A stretch of DNA of 64,000 nucleotides from assembly GCF_030463565.1 (NCBI RefSeq), contig NC_134649.1:33691044-33755043 (forward strand), given 5' to 3'. The translations under genes were made by a program, and so were the position numbers. A model generated the notes under the pieces. It had not been told where the DNA came from. It saw nothing but the letters and a program-made list of their open reading frames with translations, and made no database searches. Numbering within the stretch: position 1 is the first letter of the stretch; every line of letters starts with the position of its first letter. The stretch is from Pelecanus crispus (Eukaryota; Chordata; Aves; Pelecaniformes; Pelecanidae). Below, piece after piece: positions 44,561 through 58,325 of this stretch.

Positions 44561-47500
44561 CCTGTGAGCTGAAAATTTGGACTTGGGGTAATGAATTACT
44601 GTAACTGCCCCCATTTAGTAATGCCAGTGACTTGGAGAAGTTCGGTGCCCAGGCCAAGTGCTCCATGGGTATAAATCAGAAAAACATCACTAATTTCCAG
44701 GGAACCACTGTGATTCACCCCAAAAGGGATATGGGCAGGGTTTTGTTGACATCTGATGCAATATTTTGGAGGTGTTCTGATATATAGTCTGATACATACA
44801 TTTAAGGAAGATGTTACATGTGAGAAACGTCTCCTAACAAGTCTCAGGGCTCAGGCAGCTGCCACAGCCCATGCTGAAAAGTGAATGAAGCATGGGGGTG
44901 CCCAGGGTGCCTCCCTTGGGCGCTGCTTGCTCACAGACCAGCAATGGTCAGGGACCGTTGCTCCAATGCGTTTCTTCTGGGGAAAACATAGGGAAGACAC
45001 TCGGGAGGCCTTTCTCAGCAGCTGGGAGCACAAGTGGCCTGCTGCCATCCCTCTGGTACTGGGAAACAGCTGTGGGACCCCACACTCTTCCTCACTCTGT
45101 ATCTCTGCTCACCCAGCGTGGCACCAGACCTGCCAGGGCACCCGGCCAAGTGTGCTGTTGTATCCACAGTTACAGTAACTGCCTCGACTCATGGTTATAC
45201 CAAAGAACACCTCCTTGTTAAGTGAGAAAATAAGGCTGCGCTCACCTCTGCACGGTGCTTTCTGAAACAGGAGTGCTTGCAGGGCTGTCAGTTGCCCAGT
45301 GCAGTGCCGACACCAGAGCTGAGCAAGGCTGAGTTTTACAAGAAGGGCTCAAACTGAGGTTGAGGCCAGTCATTTCTCAAGACATTGGGAAATTTCCTCC
45401 CCTTTTCCACAGGAAGAAGATGAGGAAAGCCCATGTTCATGTAGGATGCTGGACACAGTGTGACAGCATAGCTCTCCCGTGCCCCAGTACACAGGCAGCC
45501 TCTGCTATGCGGTGTCCTCCATGCTGGACAAAATCAGTGCTAACAGTTTCAGGTATTGATTAGGAGCCCAGCTGACTTTGCTTGACATGGACTATGGGGC
45601 ACCCCTAAAAGCTGCTCCCTCGAGGAGAGGTATCAAGCAGTGGGGAGAGCTCAGTGATGCTTTTGGCTGTCCCAGCTGGCTCACAGGGAAAGTGCCCACC
45701 CCCAGCCTGGGCTTCTCCCAGAGCAGTTCATGCACTTGCCACCCATCACCCTTCCCACCTCGCACTCCACAGGTACCATTGAAGTGGAGCTGCAGTGTTC
45801 AGGGTTGCACCTGCATCAGGGAGAGCATCTTATGGGGTACAGGCACCTTTGTTGCCCTCCTTCCTCCCAGTGAGTGGAGGTAGGGCTGAGCCAGCTGGCA
45901 GGTCCCCGAGTGGTCCCTGCATTGGTGGGATGCGGTGGCTTTTGGGCAGTTTTAGGGCTGTTCCCAGCTTGTGGGCAAACAGGACTTGGCTGTGCTATAA
46001 GCCTGAGCTAGTGATGCTGGAGGGGAGTGAGGGTGATAGACAGTCCCCAGTGACAAATGGCCAATACGCCTCCAGAGAAGCCACCTGGAGAAGCAGGGAC
46101 ACCGAGACATGGAGGCACTAGAGGGAGCCTGAGCATAACAGATCCTGCTCTGGGCTCAAAGTGGGAGCCCTGATCCCAGTCAGGGAGAAAGGACATCACC
46201 AGGGAGTAACAGCAAGTCACACAGTAGTTTCCCCCTTGACCTGGCATCCTACCTGTCTGTGGCTTTTTTGTCCTGACATCTGTTATAATTTTCTTAAAGA
46301 CATGAAGAAATACTGTTTTGCTTATAGAAAATGCCGGTCTGCCAGCAGGGAGACAGAGTAGGGCTCTGTGCATTTGCAATAGGAGGTAAGAAAAACCAGT
46401 GGCAACCGGTGGCAATCTTGAAGGGTTCAAGAGAACAGGAGTTCTTGCAAGGCAAAGGGGAGCAGAAGTGCTGATCCACAGCTGCAGATATCCCTGCTGG
46501 ATGGGGAGCCGGTGTGGCACAGCCCTGCAAGTGCTCCTGAACTGATGGCAGGGACATGGGAACAGTAGCCGAGGCTTGTGTGCTCCACCGGGTGTGCTCC
46601 AGTTAGGAGAGCTGGGGCACTGGATGAGGCTGGAGAGCTGCAATCTTTTATTTTCCCCAGCAATATTTTCACTGCATTGGCTTTGGACAAGGAACAGGGT
46701 CACTGGCTCATGATCTAGTCTGAATCTCCCTGCCACCACTGTCACCAAGGATCAGGGCAAAGAGCAAGAGTGAGAGTCTCTGGGTTAGCTGCAGATGGGC
46801 ATCAGCACTACGATGGGGCAGGGACTGGAGAACAAATGCTTTGCACTGGTGTTTAGCCACAGTGGGGAGATGGACGTGTTTGTTCCAAGTACATCTGCAA
46901 ATGGTGTCTTCTTTTACAATGTTTGCACTGGGCCAAAAGTTGCTTTCAACAGGGTAATCAAGCTTAGCCCAGCAGAAATCAGAGGAGCAACCAGAAGAAA
47001 GCGGTGAGCAGGGACCATGAACAAAAGCTCTATCACTCCTGGCTGCCCTTGGAGGCTTCCGTTCCTCCATGCAGACCATCTCTCAGATCAGCCCAGACCC
47101 TCTGCACATCCTCCATGACCATGTTCCTGTAAGCAGCTTCCCACCATGAAGACAGGAGGAAAAATCAGGCAGCAGCCTGCAATGCAGCCCTGACCTTTCT
47201 CTCCAGGCCTGCCACCTCCTCCCACTCTCCCCAGAGCTGGCACTACTAACAACGGGTTTCCTCTTGTTATTTTTCCACCTCCGCTCCTTCCTCCAGCAGG
47301 GAGGCCATGCTGGTGGCCCACGTACCGGTGACTCACAGGCTGGGACCTGCAAGGAGCCAGCTAAGCCTGGCCAAACTTAGTAACATCTCATTTTCCATTG
47401 CCTACACCCTGGATGCTTCTTCTGGCTGGGTTCATCACTGGAGACCTTCTCCAGCTACCTGCAGAGTCGGGGAGGACCAGTTCAAATGTGTTTCCTTTAA

Positions 47501-49135
47501 GTTTTGGCAATACAGGAGTTGGGCTGAGATGGAGCAGCCCTTGATGCAGATAAATTCCTTCTTGGTGAGTGTTTATCCAGCTTGCTGATAGCTGAAAACA
47601 CATTCTGGACATCAAAGAGGGCTTTTCAGGCTTGGGAAACATGTAAAGAAAGATATATATAAAGGACTGCATGGTAGTTGCATTTATCTGGAGGCATTGG
47701 AATGATTTGAAGGGAGCTTACGGGTTTAAAAGCTGATTCCCCTCTGTGTTGATCAGCTTGGTCCATCTGGCTGGATGTCCCCAAATCAACAGATGACGAC
47801 TGCAATCACAAAACCGAACCTGGGGCACCTGCAAGTTGGGGAAAGATGGTCTGCAAAGGTGGACGTGCTGCTGTGGCTGGAAGCTGGGAACGGAAAATAG
47901 CTGGGTGATGACCAGGGCTACCCAGAGGCTGCGCCGGTCTGGCAGCAGATGAGCAGGCAGAGCATGGAGACACGGCTCCTGGGCAGATGCAAGCCCATTG
48001 AGCGGGACCCTGTGGCTCCATGCAGGGCTGCGTGTAGGGGATAATGCCAGGAAGGGAGCAGCTGTGCGTGCTCAGCCCACACTTATTGCTTTAATGGGAT
48101 TTTCCAGAATACTTTTTGCCCTGGTAACAGAAAAGGAAGCTTGCCTGCCTCCTCCCAAGGCCAGGGTGAACGTGTGCAGCCGATGTGACACCTGCTCAAC
48201 CCGTGCTTCCTGAGAGCCGGCTGTTCGGAAGGAGCGAGCAGATCCACAGGCACAGTATGCATGGAGCAGCTGATTGCTGTGGGGAGGAGGCACACGGAGG
48301 CGGCTGAGAGAGAGGGCTGACCTAAATAGATGCTGAGCTAATTTATTCATTTCTCTGCTTTATTATTTAATGCGACTTTGAAACAGCTCAGGACTTCTGG
48401 TTCCTCTCAGCTCTGCCGCCAACATTGGGATGGGGTTATTTTTGACCTGATTTTTGCATCCGTTGTGCTGAAAAGCACAGCACAGCTTTGCTCAGCACCC
48501 TGCTCTCCCATCAGACGGGCAGGGCACACTATGGGAGAGCTCCAACACAGCCACTTGCTAGCCAGGATCACAGGAAGGACTTTAAGTTATTTTGAGCTTT
48601 TGCTTCACCTCCCGCCCAGGAAGGTGCTCAGATTTTGGCCTGCTTTATGCATTGTTAATAGGGAGATTTATCTCCAATTTAGCTGGCTGGCGAGAGGATT
48701 GGTGAGTTCATCCAGCACGAGGCAGCCTTCAGCCTCTGTCGACATCTCCCCCCTGGGCAGGCTGCCAAACGCAGCCCCGGGCTCTGCAGCACGGGGGCTT
48801 TCAAGGATAAACCTGGAGCCTGTCTCTCTTCCAGCCAGCTTCCTCTCTTCTCAAATCCTAGCAATCCCCTAAAACACTGTCCAGGAGGAATTTATTGCAA
48901 GAAGGACACAGAGCCCCAGCTGTTTGGAGAGCTGTTTGGGCTGTGGTTCACCCTATGTGCTGCACGTGTCCTCTGTGAGCCCACGACACGTTTTGGCGCT
49001 GCTGAGGTTTAAAAGTCACAAGCTGGGGAAGAAAAAATTGATGCCTCTGCAGGCTGTCTAAACCCATGCACCCTTTCTGTGCAGGTGCAAGGGGGTATGG
49101 ACAGAGCTGCTCCTGCATGAAGTGACTGCTTACCA
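44561..49135. other. Intergenic sequence, no supported gene
   Basis: GC-moderate unique sequence. The longest open frame is at 46008-46748 (minus, 246 codons), but it shows no domain, a Pro/Ser/Leu-rich composition and no flanking splice or promoter context I can support. Confidence 0.55.
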
Positions 49136-49139
49136 GGAT

Positions 49140-49440
49140 TCAAAACGTACGCCGCCCAACTTGCACCATGAAGGGCCCTTTAATTTTGTTTTTCATTAGG
49201 GTTCATCACTTGCCGTATAAATTTAGGCCAGTGTTGTATCCAGTTACCCAGCACCGCCATTATGATTTTTTAAAATGGATTATTCATCGACCTGCTTGAT
49301 TCCTTAAAGATTTCTAAGCAGTAAAACGAGCCCTGATGCTATTTAGCTTGGCAGCAAAGGCATTTCAGCTCACACCGCCTTCACATTGCTGGAGAGTTTC
49401 GTGATGTTGCGGGGGTGGGATAGTGCAAATTAGCAGAAAT
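49140..49440. promoter_or_regulatory. Candidate conserved non-coding element
   Basis: About 300 bp of complex low-CpG sequence with TTAATTTT, CATTAGG, CCATTATGATTTTTTAAAATGG-like and GATTATTCATCGA-type motifs. These read as clusters of homeodomain/POU sites, flanked by GC-rich sequence. No open frame supports coding. Confidence 0.3.
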
Positions 49441-49444
49441 GAAG

Positions 49445-52400
49445 GAGTTAATGAGGCTGCAAGGCACTGAAGGGAAGCAGCCCGGCGTGGGGCTGCGAAG
49501 GTGGGTGCTGCTCTGCCTGGCACAGCCAGCCCCTTCTCTTGCCTTCACTGGTTAAACCGGGGCAGTGCAAATCCTCGGCAGGGTCCCATCCTGCCAACCC
49601 ACAGGGAGCGCAGCCTGGCCCATGTCAGGGTTTGATCTGAAGGATTTTGTGGTTTTTTTTTAATACAAAGTGATACAGTGTTTAGATATGTTGGTCTGAG
49701 AGCCTTGGGAGGCCAAAAAGAGAAAGAACATGTAAAGGCTAGAGGCAGCCAAAGTGATTTGAAGTTTCTCTTTCTCACCCTATATCCTGGACCGGAGTTT
49801 GGTGGATGATGGCCCAGTTTTCCTAATGAGGGCAAAAAGGCACTGCGCCATCCCAGACACTCTGGGGGCTGGAGCTTTGATGCTTGTGCCTTAATTGCAT
49901 GGGGCTGATTAGGAAGGAGTTAAGGCTGATTGAGTGTCACCCTGGGATCTAGGATCCATCATGTGGACACAACTTCTGCCCTTCTCCGTGGTGGCAGGGG
50001 GCTGCGATAGAGGGGAGAGTCCCTTAACAAACTGGCTGTCGGTTTTGGAGTGGGCAGCAGGCTGGGTTTCAGCCTCGAGGCAAGGGGTCCAGTTTGGCTG
50101 CTGGCTCTCTTTTATCTGTGTGGAGAGGATTATTGGGAAGCTGTGTTGACAAACGCTGTGGCTAAAAAGGAAAATGAACTTCCGCACAAAGATGGCTTGT
50201 TTGCGCAAAGCGGAGAGGGAATAAAGAAGCTGCCAAAAAAGCTGACATTAAACCTGCTGCTTACCTGCAGCTCATCTGATACCATGACTGAAACCTTTCA
50301 TTTGCAGCAACGTAATCCAAGATGTTCTTTCCACATAGCAAGAAAGTAGGTTACTGCTCAAGTGGATCTGGGAAGGGGGAAGGAGATAAGCAGGGCCTGA
50401 TCCTGCCAGGTGCTGTGCACCCTGCACTCCCTTTGAGCAGGGCTGAAACCCTGGCTGGCAGCCTGATTTGGGGCTTTTGGAAAGAGCTTGCATGCAAACC
50501 CTTTCCAAACTTTAGGAAAGGGTTGCCTGTGCTGCCAGAGGCAGGGCAGCAGGCAGAGTGTGGGGTCCCCCAGCCCTGCCTTCAGCTCCTGCACCTCTAA
50601 CCCAGGGATCTGGAGGCAAGAGACATAAACCCAGTAATCCTTAGCACTGATGTAGCGCATCTCATCTTCAAAGTGCTTCACTGATGGGTGTGAATTAATG
50701 ACCCCATATAAAAAAGGGCTGCACATCCCGAGCCCCACACCAATGAGATGCAGCAGTGGCCAAGGTATTTTTAAGCAGCAATATAAGCCAGCAAACCTCA
50801 TCCTGGAGGCTGGAAACCCATGGCTGATGCATGGGGCTGCATTGTGTGGGCCCATGTCGACTGGGGGCTCTCAAATCTGCCATCCAAGGCAGCCCTGGCT
50901 CCCCAGAGGAGCTGGGCAGGCAGGGAGGAATGATCCTTGCAGCAGCTGGGGATGGGGATAGGACCAACAGCCAAGCACGCCACTGAAAACCTGGAAAAAT
51001 TGCAATTGCTTTAATGCTGGAAATACCACTGGGACTACTACCCCAAAAAGATGTTGATAACTTGGCCCTGCATGCCAACACCTCTTTTTTTTCTGGCTGC
51101 AAATTAAGCGGAAGGATAAAAAAAAGAGGGGAAAAAAAGAGGAAGATTTCTCTTCACCCTGAGAACTATTTATCACCAGAGACAGGGAGGACTTAAATCA
51201 GTTGAGAAGCCTCCAGTTAAGGCAAGACCATGATTCTGTAGCTGCTACATTCAAGCACAAGAGCTTTGTTTTCTGTACAATAAAAGCTTTGTAGGCCTGT
51301 ACGGTGTGTGGATCAAGGCAATCAAAAATGCTGAACGGGTTAATTAAGCTCCATAGCCCTCCCAGCACTGCCTTGTGCTGCAGCCCAGCCCCAGCCATTT
51401 CCCATCCCTTGCAGCCAAGAATGTCCTGGCATTTTAATGCCCAGCTGCAACACAGGGCATTAAAAACTAAAGGATCCCCCATTAAAGATGGGCTACGTGC
51501 CAGTGTATTTTATGCGTTCATGCACACATGTGATGGCTCCTTATTTTGCTTCACCCTGGGGGTTTCCATGCAGATCACTTTGCATTTGTTTTCTGGTTAC
51601 TCTTAGGGAATGGTTTCATTCCTATTTTGCATTGCCTAGGCAGATGCAGGGACAAACGGCCTCGCTAACCACATTGCACAAGCTAAATGGTCACCTGTCT
51701 CTGCCTCAGCAAGCGTTTCCTCACCTAACTAAGGACTGTTGTCTAGCTTGATGTCCTTCTGAAATCCATTTAAAGGCAAAATAAATACAATAAATATAAT
51801 TTTAATCATTGGGCGCCTGAAACACACTGAGAAAGCAGCAACTGGTGCAGCCTTCGGATGAGAGAGGAGCGTCAGGCTCATTTCATGGAGATCGGGAATA
51901 GGAGGAGCAATAGCAGCTTGGCCTCATGTCGAGACCTTGCCTGGGTGTGAGGAGCTGTGAGTCAGGTGTGATGCCTGAAGGTGGAGGGCTCCAGCTCCTG
52001 GGAGCGGGGACGATGGCAGGCAGCGGGGGCTGCAGTGTGTGCGTCCTTCATAGCCTTCGTCTCCTTTTCCCCAGGAGGGCAATATGGTGGAGTGTCCAGG
52101 GCTGCAGCTCTAAAATGCACTTTAGTTACAGATGTCACCCAAAGCCACCACTCTGGCATCAAGCGGTGACATTCATCGGGGAAGAGCTGGTGCAGGGCAC
52201 TTCCCCAGGGTAGTGGGGATGGGGACATTAAAGTACATAAAATTAAGCTGATCAGGTAAGCACAGCCTCAGAGGTATCTGCAAGAACCAGCCTTCCACCC
52301 TGGGCTGCATTAGGGCTTTGCACACATTTAAAATGAAGCCTGGATCAGCCGTCTGTGCAGCTGAGCACGGTGGATGCACTGCTTATGGCCACAGCAACAG

Positions 52401-55400
52401 CTGGGGGAAAGACGCCCGTGGGGACCCTGAGCTGAGCAGCAGCCCCTGGATGCAGGAGGTCATGCTCAGGGTTACGTTGTTCTCACCCAAAGTGAGCTCC
52501 CATGCTGGAAGCTAAGGCATGTTGGGGAAGGACTTGCTAATTGCCCTATAAGCGCTGCAGTAAATGAAGCATCCATTAAAATAATGCTCACAGGACATCA
52601 GCGGCTTCCAGTAAGTGAAGCACATTAACACTCTTTTGCTTAATGAACGCGGTGGGATGGCTGAGGGGGGCCCTGGGACAGGCGTCGGGGCTTTCCAGAA
52701 CCAGAAATGTTCTGTATGGGAAGGGCTCTGGCTTTTCAGACCCTCTGCCAGTGCTCCCAGAGAGGGGCAGATGAGACAGCACCTTCATTTCAGTTCAAGT
52801 TTGGGTTGTTCTCTCAGGTGAGGTGGCTCGGGGCAGGAAGGGCATTTTGATTGATGTCATCCCTGGCTGGTGGCTCAGAAAACTTTCTTCATTAACACAG
52901 ATGATACAGAGGCAGGAAGGGGAGCTAATGCTGGCGTTCTCCTTTGACTTTCATTAGGTTTCAAATCACCCCTTGGCACGAAGACATCTCTTGTAGGATT
53001 TACAGCTACATGACACTTTGCCAGCTGTTATCAAGCTGCCCGGGGCAGGACAGAGTCCCCTCCACCCCTGGCTGCTGCCTCTGACCCTGGCAGGAATAAA
53101 TATTTAGGGAAAGAGTAAAAAGAAGCCTCTCCTTTGGCACTTTCCCAGTTTCTAGCAGCAAGGGCATTTCCTAAGCTGCTCGCTCATGTTTCATAATTTT
53201 CTAAGGAACAGCTGATTCTGTGAATATAGTGGCATCCTCATGGATTTCACAGATGTCAGCAGGGCAGGGTGTGGCGCTGCCATGGCCAGCCTCCCTCTTA
53301 CAACTCCACCAGCAAAGCCCCAGAAGTTTTATACTCTCAGGAGCAGAAGGAGCTGGGGCAGAGTCTTAGGCAGGTGGCCAGACCACTGCCAAGGAAAATG
53401 CATGGGACCTGGTCCAATACGGCATCAGTATCTGCTGCTCCCAGGGCTTCACCTTATTTGTCTTATGAGGTATGGCGTTGGAGCCGTTTGCCTGCCAGGG
53501 ATGGAAGAAAAGCAGTGCAATGGGTGAAAACCAGCTTAGCAGGAGGCTGAACTATTATGTTTCTAACCATTTGCTTAAAAATCTCCTTTCCCCAACTATC
53601 TAGTGCACAGAAATCAATAGGATGGTAAGTCAGGTCCTAATTTCTGCAAGCTGGTGGTGCTTCCCTGCATCCCGAATGCTTTCCTTTGGCCAGGTTGCCT
53701 GCTCCAGCTGCCACACCATCTCAGCTTTCCTAGGGTGCAGAGATAGCTGCACGCTTCGCTCAGCAGCAATGAAATCCTCCCCTCTGCAGCACCAAGCAGA
53801 TCTTGCACTATTTCTTTTCCTGTCTTAGATGAGCAGAAAGTCACCTGGCTGCATCTGCTGCGTGATTTTTAGGGTGCAGTGTCTGCTGCGTGATTTTAGC
53901 TATGGTTTTTTACCGGGATCTTTTCAGAAGGTCATGCTAGTTAAGATGTCATATCCTCATCAACACCACTAATGCACATGCCTCTCAGTGTGCTCTATGC
54001 ATGCTCTCAGGGCTTACTGCAATCAGCCCGTCTCTCTTGGAAGGCTGCTTCTTATCCTGGGTGGCATCAACAGGGAGTTCCACAGCGCTGTCCTCCGATA
54101 CTAAGGACATGAATTACTGAGCAGCCCAGTAGCACTGCTCTTTCACAAAGTCAGTGCTGAGAAATTACTTCTTTGCTACATCATTCAAATGAAAACCTAA
54201 TTGCACCACGGCCGCATGGGAAGGGGCTGGGATTTGCAAACTGGTTTGTTGTAGAATTCACAATTCCTGCTAAGAAAACTTGTATTTTAATGCCACTTTA
54301 TATATGGGTTTTGGCTGTGTTTCTCTGAGCCCCAGCCTGGCGCAGACCGTGTGTGCTGTGTCTGGGATGTTTTACTGGTTTAAATAGCACTTGTGCCCAA
54401 CCTGTTCTGTAAATGGTGCTTAAGGCCACTGATTTCAACCTGACACCAGCTGCACTGCGGAGAAATGGGCTTTATTAGGGAGATAAGAGAATATGGTCTG
54501 TGGCAACACTTCCATTAGCCCTGCTGGCATCCCACCCCCCTGATACACAGGTGTGGGGAGTCTGCATAAACACAGATTTGCTCTGAGTACCAGCAATAAC
54601 TGAGCTGGTCCGCATAGGATTGGATGCACTGGGACATGGGACTGCTGAATGAAGGAGAAGCATGACCCTCCCCTCTTGTATCAGCCTCATCTCAAGCAGT
54701 CATTTGTATAAAGGATGGCCTGATTTATGACTTGGCTTGGATTAAAACACATTTCCTTCCACAGTGATTTTATCCAGACTTTTCAAAACCACTTCATGAA
54801 CTCAAATAAATCCTTAGGAAGTCTCTGGCAGGTGGATGCCTTTAAATCTCCATTATAACCTTGGCACGCGGCAAACCTGACACATCCAGAGATGGTGGGG
54901 AGGACAGAGTGCCCAGCTAAGATCTGGGGACAGGTGATCTTCAAGAATTTTCCACTAAAGCTCCAAACCTGAAGCCTCTTTCAAGTGTTTTAGTGTAAGA
55001 AATCAAGCCACAGTGGCACAGAGTCAGGAAGAGGATGCAGGATAGACCCCAGGAGTCCTTACTCTCTCCAGGCATCCGACATACCTCTCCTTTCCCCCTA
55101 CCCTGCATCATCATGCTGCCACCCCTTCAATAGCTGAAGTATCCTGAAAAATTACAGCTAAAGCTTTTTCTTGTCTGCTCCAGCTACCTGAAACAACCTT
55201 CTGTTCAGATGGAAGCACTGAAGCGTTTCTTCAAACAGCTCTTCCTCCTGCCATTAAATATTTAAGAGAGGAGCACTGGGGGAAACCATGTGCTTTTACT
55301 GAGGCAGGATGGCACAGGGCTGGGAAACAGGGAGAGCCCAATTTAAATAGTAATGAGATGGCAAGTGCTTGCAAAGCACAGCTCAGAGCTCAGTTTTAGC

Positions 55401-55410
55401 CTCCTGTTGC
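49445..55410. other. Intergenic sequence, no supported gene
   Basis: Unique sequence with scattered AT-rich islands (for example about 51770-51815 and 52540-52655). I recognise no exon, RNA gene or repeat family. Confidence 0.55.
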
Positions 55411-55417
55411 CCGCCTG

Positions 55418-55437
55418 CCCCCCCCCCCCCCCCCCCC
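55418..55437. repeat. Poly-C tract of 20
   Basis: An uninterrupted run of 20 C, with 20 G on the minus strand. It is a length-variable mononucleotide tract able to form G-quadruplex or i-motif structures, and a likely place for sequencing or assembly length error. Confidence 0.9.
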
Positions 55438-58228
55438 GACAGCTCCTGCACTGGCCCCGGCAGATGCAACCCATCATCACCCTCCCGCAGATCCTGCAGG
55501 GGAGATGCCTGGGGTGGGAAGGCAGGCTGGGGTGCGTGTGTGCTCTGCAAGGCCATCCCTGGGTTGCAGATCTGGTGAACAAAATCATATTGACCTGGAA
55601 ACCAAGCACTCGTGAGGACTGATGGGAATGGATCAGTGCCTGGGTACCAGCAATGGCAGCATGGGAGCAGAGCATGTAGCAGCCCCAGCCCCGACTGCTG
55701 GGGGTCATGTCATCCGCACCAGTCACTTTGTCTCCCCATCATTGCCTTCCCCGCTCTGCCTTATTTTGGGGGCATGAAGGGTGGCAGAGGGAGGGTGTTG
55801 GTGAGTCTCTGTGCTTTGCAGTTGCTGTAGCAACTGTGGTGTCTCTGGCTGCAGGAGCACACGTTTCCTGCAGCCAGCCGGAGTGTGAGCTGGTTACTTG
55901 CAAGCAGATTATTTTTCCCCTGCTAGAAAAGAGCCAGCCTCTGCCCCCACCACCAGCAACCAGAGTCCAGGAGGTGCTGCTGAGGCAGCAGCAGAGGCAC
56001 AGGGCAGCCCACGTGCTGAGCCAGAGGGATGCTGCTGCGTCTTCCTGCTCCTGGGCCATCTTCTGCACATGAGTCAAAGCCTCAGCACCTCCTCCAGACC
56101 CTCTGCTGCTCCTCCCTCGGCTCCTTGGCAAGGACAACCTGCCTTTCCCTAATCCAGTCTTGAAGGCAGGGTGGGTTGCTGCATCCAGGCTCCTCCCTGG
56201 GGCAGCTCAGACCTGAATTAATTTCCACATGAATTAGAGCATCTGCTCTGGGGGGAAGGATCAGTCTTGATCAAAACATTCTCAGCAGCAGCAGATCAGC
56301 ACAAGCTTTGCTAAGTTACTTCCCTGATTAATGACTTTTAAATAATAGAGCTTTTTTCACAGGCTGGATTCATTTGGTGTCCATTTGCAGCCCTCTTGTA
56401 AGACTTTGCCTCCTAAATCCCATTACTCCCCCATTTCCATCACCTTTGTACATCACAAGCCCTGATCTGCTCTCCCTTCCTTTTCTCTTTTGAGAAACCA
56501 GGGAGTTGGAGCTCCTTGAGCCAGCCCTTGAAATGCTCTGGTGCCTCTTCTTGGAGCCTCAGCAACTTGGCCATCACACTGGCATTTGGCCTTGAGGCAA
56601 GCTGCTCCAGCGTGCTGCCCTTGTGCCAGAACCATCCTTTGGCCATGTGCCACAGCAGGCGCCCAAATCTATTCGGAGCTCATCAGCCTAGCTTGGGCTC
56701 CACCCTGTATAGGTGACTTGTCTCCTTTTTCTTCCAGAAATGTGAATTTATATTCAGTTCAAATAAAGTATATCCTGCTGGCCTCTGTCCAGCACACCCA
56801 ACAGTTCACATCAGCCGGTAGAAACGAAGAACAATGCAAACAAAGCTTAGTGATAATGCTTCAGCGTTGCTCGCCACCCATGGCTCTGGGTTGCATCTGT
56901 TTTGGTTTTGCTTGCAGAATTAAGCCCCAGCTTTGCACAAATGCAGAGACCTGCCCTGCTTTTCCAGAAGGCCATGAGCTCTGATCCAGCCTTTTCACCA
57001 CCTGCCTTTGGGATGGCTGCAGCTGCTGCCTGAGAGGGCAGGAATTGCAAGTAGGGTTGTTCTTCATGAGAGGGAGAGGCAAAAAGGGAGTGAGTTGCTC
57101 CCACCTTTCCCACCTTGAGAGTCCACCCTCTAAGCATTTCCTGGTGGGAACAAAATCTCCCTTCCTCAGGTGGTCACCTTCACCATGAGATAAGAGATGA
57201 GCAATGCTCAGGAAGGGGTTGTTGTCACCCAAAATAGGGTTTTTTCACCCCAATCACCACTTGAAGTGTTGTTTCTTAGCTGGCATTTTTGGGGCTGCAG
57301 CTGGAGCTTTATGTTCCCTGGGAAGTTTTCTTGAAGAACAGGTTGGCCAGTTGGGGAATGTTTCACTGCTATTTTCAGCCTGGGACATTTTCCCTTTTTT
57401 CTTTCAAAGTACAACAAAAAAACCTGTCAACAAGTCACAAAAGAGTGATCTCAGTCTAAAATACGAGCCCTGGCACGGGAGGGCATTTGACTCAGAAGCC
57501 ACTTCCCATCTTTGGAGACTTGAAGTATGTTCCACTTCGTCATCCTGAAGGTCTTTAAATGCTTATAAAAACAGAGTTTATTTATCTGCAGTCAGAACAG
57601 CCTATCTATTATCTTGAAGGCTGAATTCAGAAAGTTTCTTCAGAAATTTATCAGTTTCATTCCTACCAGTCTGAACAGAGGTTTTCCACAGAGTCTGTCA
57701 AAATACAAATGTCTCAATTCCAATTTCCTTCAGTCTTTAGCAAGACATCACATTAATTGTGTTAAAAAGCACTTTTATTAGTTACTGAGAAAGCAGGAGT
57801 CTGGCAGCTCTTCTTGACCACTAGCTATTCACTTTTGTGAAATCTCCTTTAACAGCAGTTTGATCCAACACAGTGGTTTTCTCCACCAGCAAACTCAGCA
57901 GTGCCTGGAGCCAAAGGGACCAGCTCCAGGCAAGGATTATTGGCTTCAGGTCTCAAGGGCTCCTACTGCTGCCTGGGCAAAGCCTTTCTGCCTCTCTCAA
58001 GGTTTCTCACATCCCCACTGTTGGAAAAAACAGAGCGGTGGAGGCACACGGTCAGCCTGTGGCCAGGGAGATGATGAGAGCAGGCATGAACAAAATGGGA
58101 TAAATTCATCCACATCTGTGATGCTTTCAGGAGGACTCAGGGAACCACCTATCAGCTTGTAGGAGTTTTGCTTTAGTCTGATTTTGCATAAGGCTATGTT
58201 TCAGCCAGCTGCTCAGTGTGGTGATAAT
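55438..58228. other. Intergenic sequence with one coding-like frame
   Basis: No gene is recognised. A minus-strand open frame at 56440-56646, open back to about 56680, has a more protein-like composition than the rest of the region (see findings). Confidence 0.5.
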
Positions 58229-58325
58229 CATAGAATCATAGAATCGTTTAGGTTGGAAAAGACCTTTAAGATCATCCAGTCCTACCATTAACCTACACTA
58301 CCAAGTCCACACTAAACCAATCAAG
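58229..58325 (-). mobile_element. CR1 LINE fragment (3' end)
   Basis: It starts with ATCATAGAATCATAGAAT followed by CGTTTAGGTTGGAAAAGACC and continues ...AAGATCATCCAGTCC. This is the 3' tail of an avian CR1 retrotransposon in reverse orientation (the CR1 3' end carries ATTCTATGAT repeats). It is truncated to about 95 bp, as most CR1 copies are. Confidence 0.9.
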
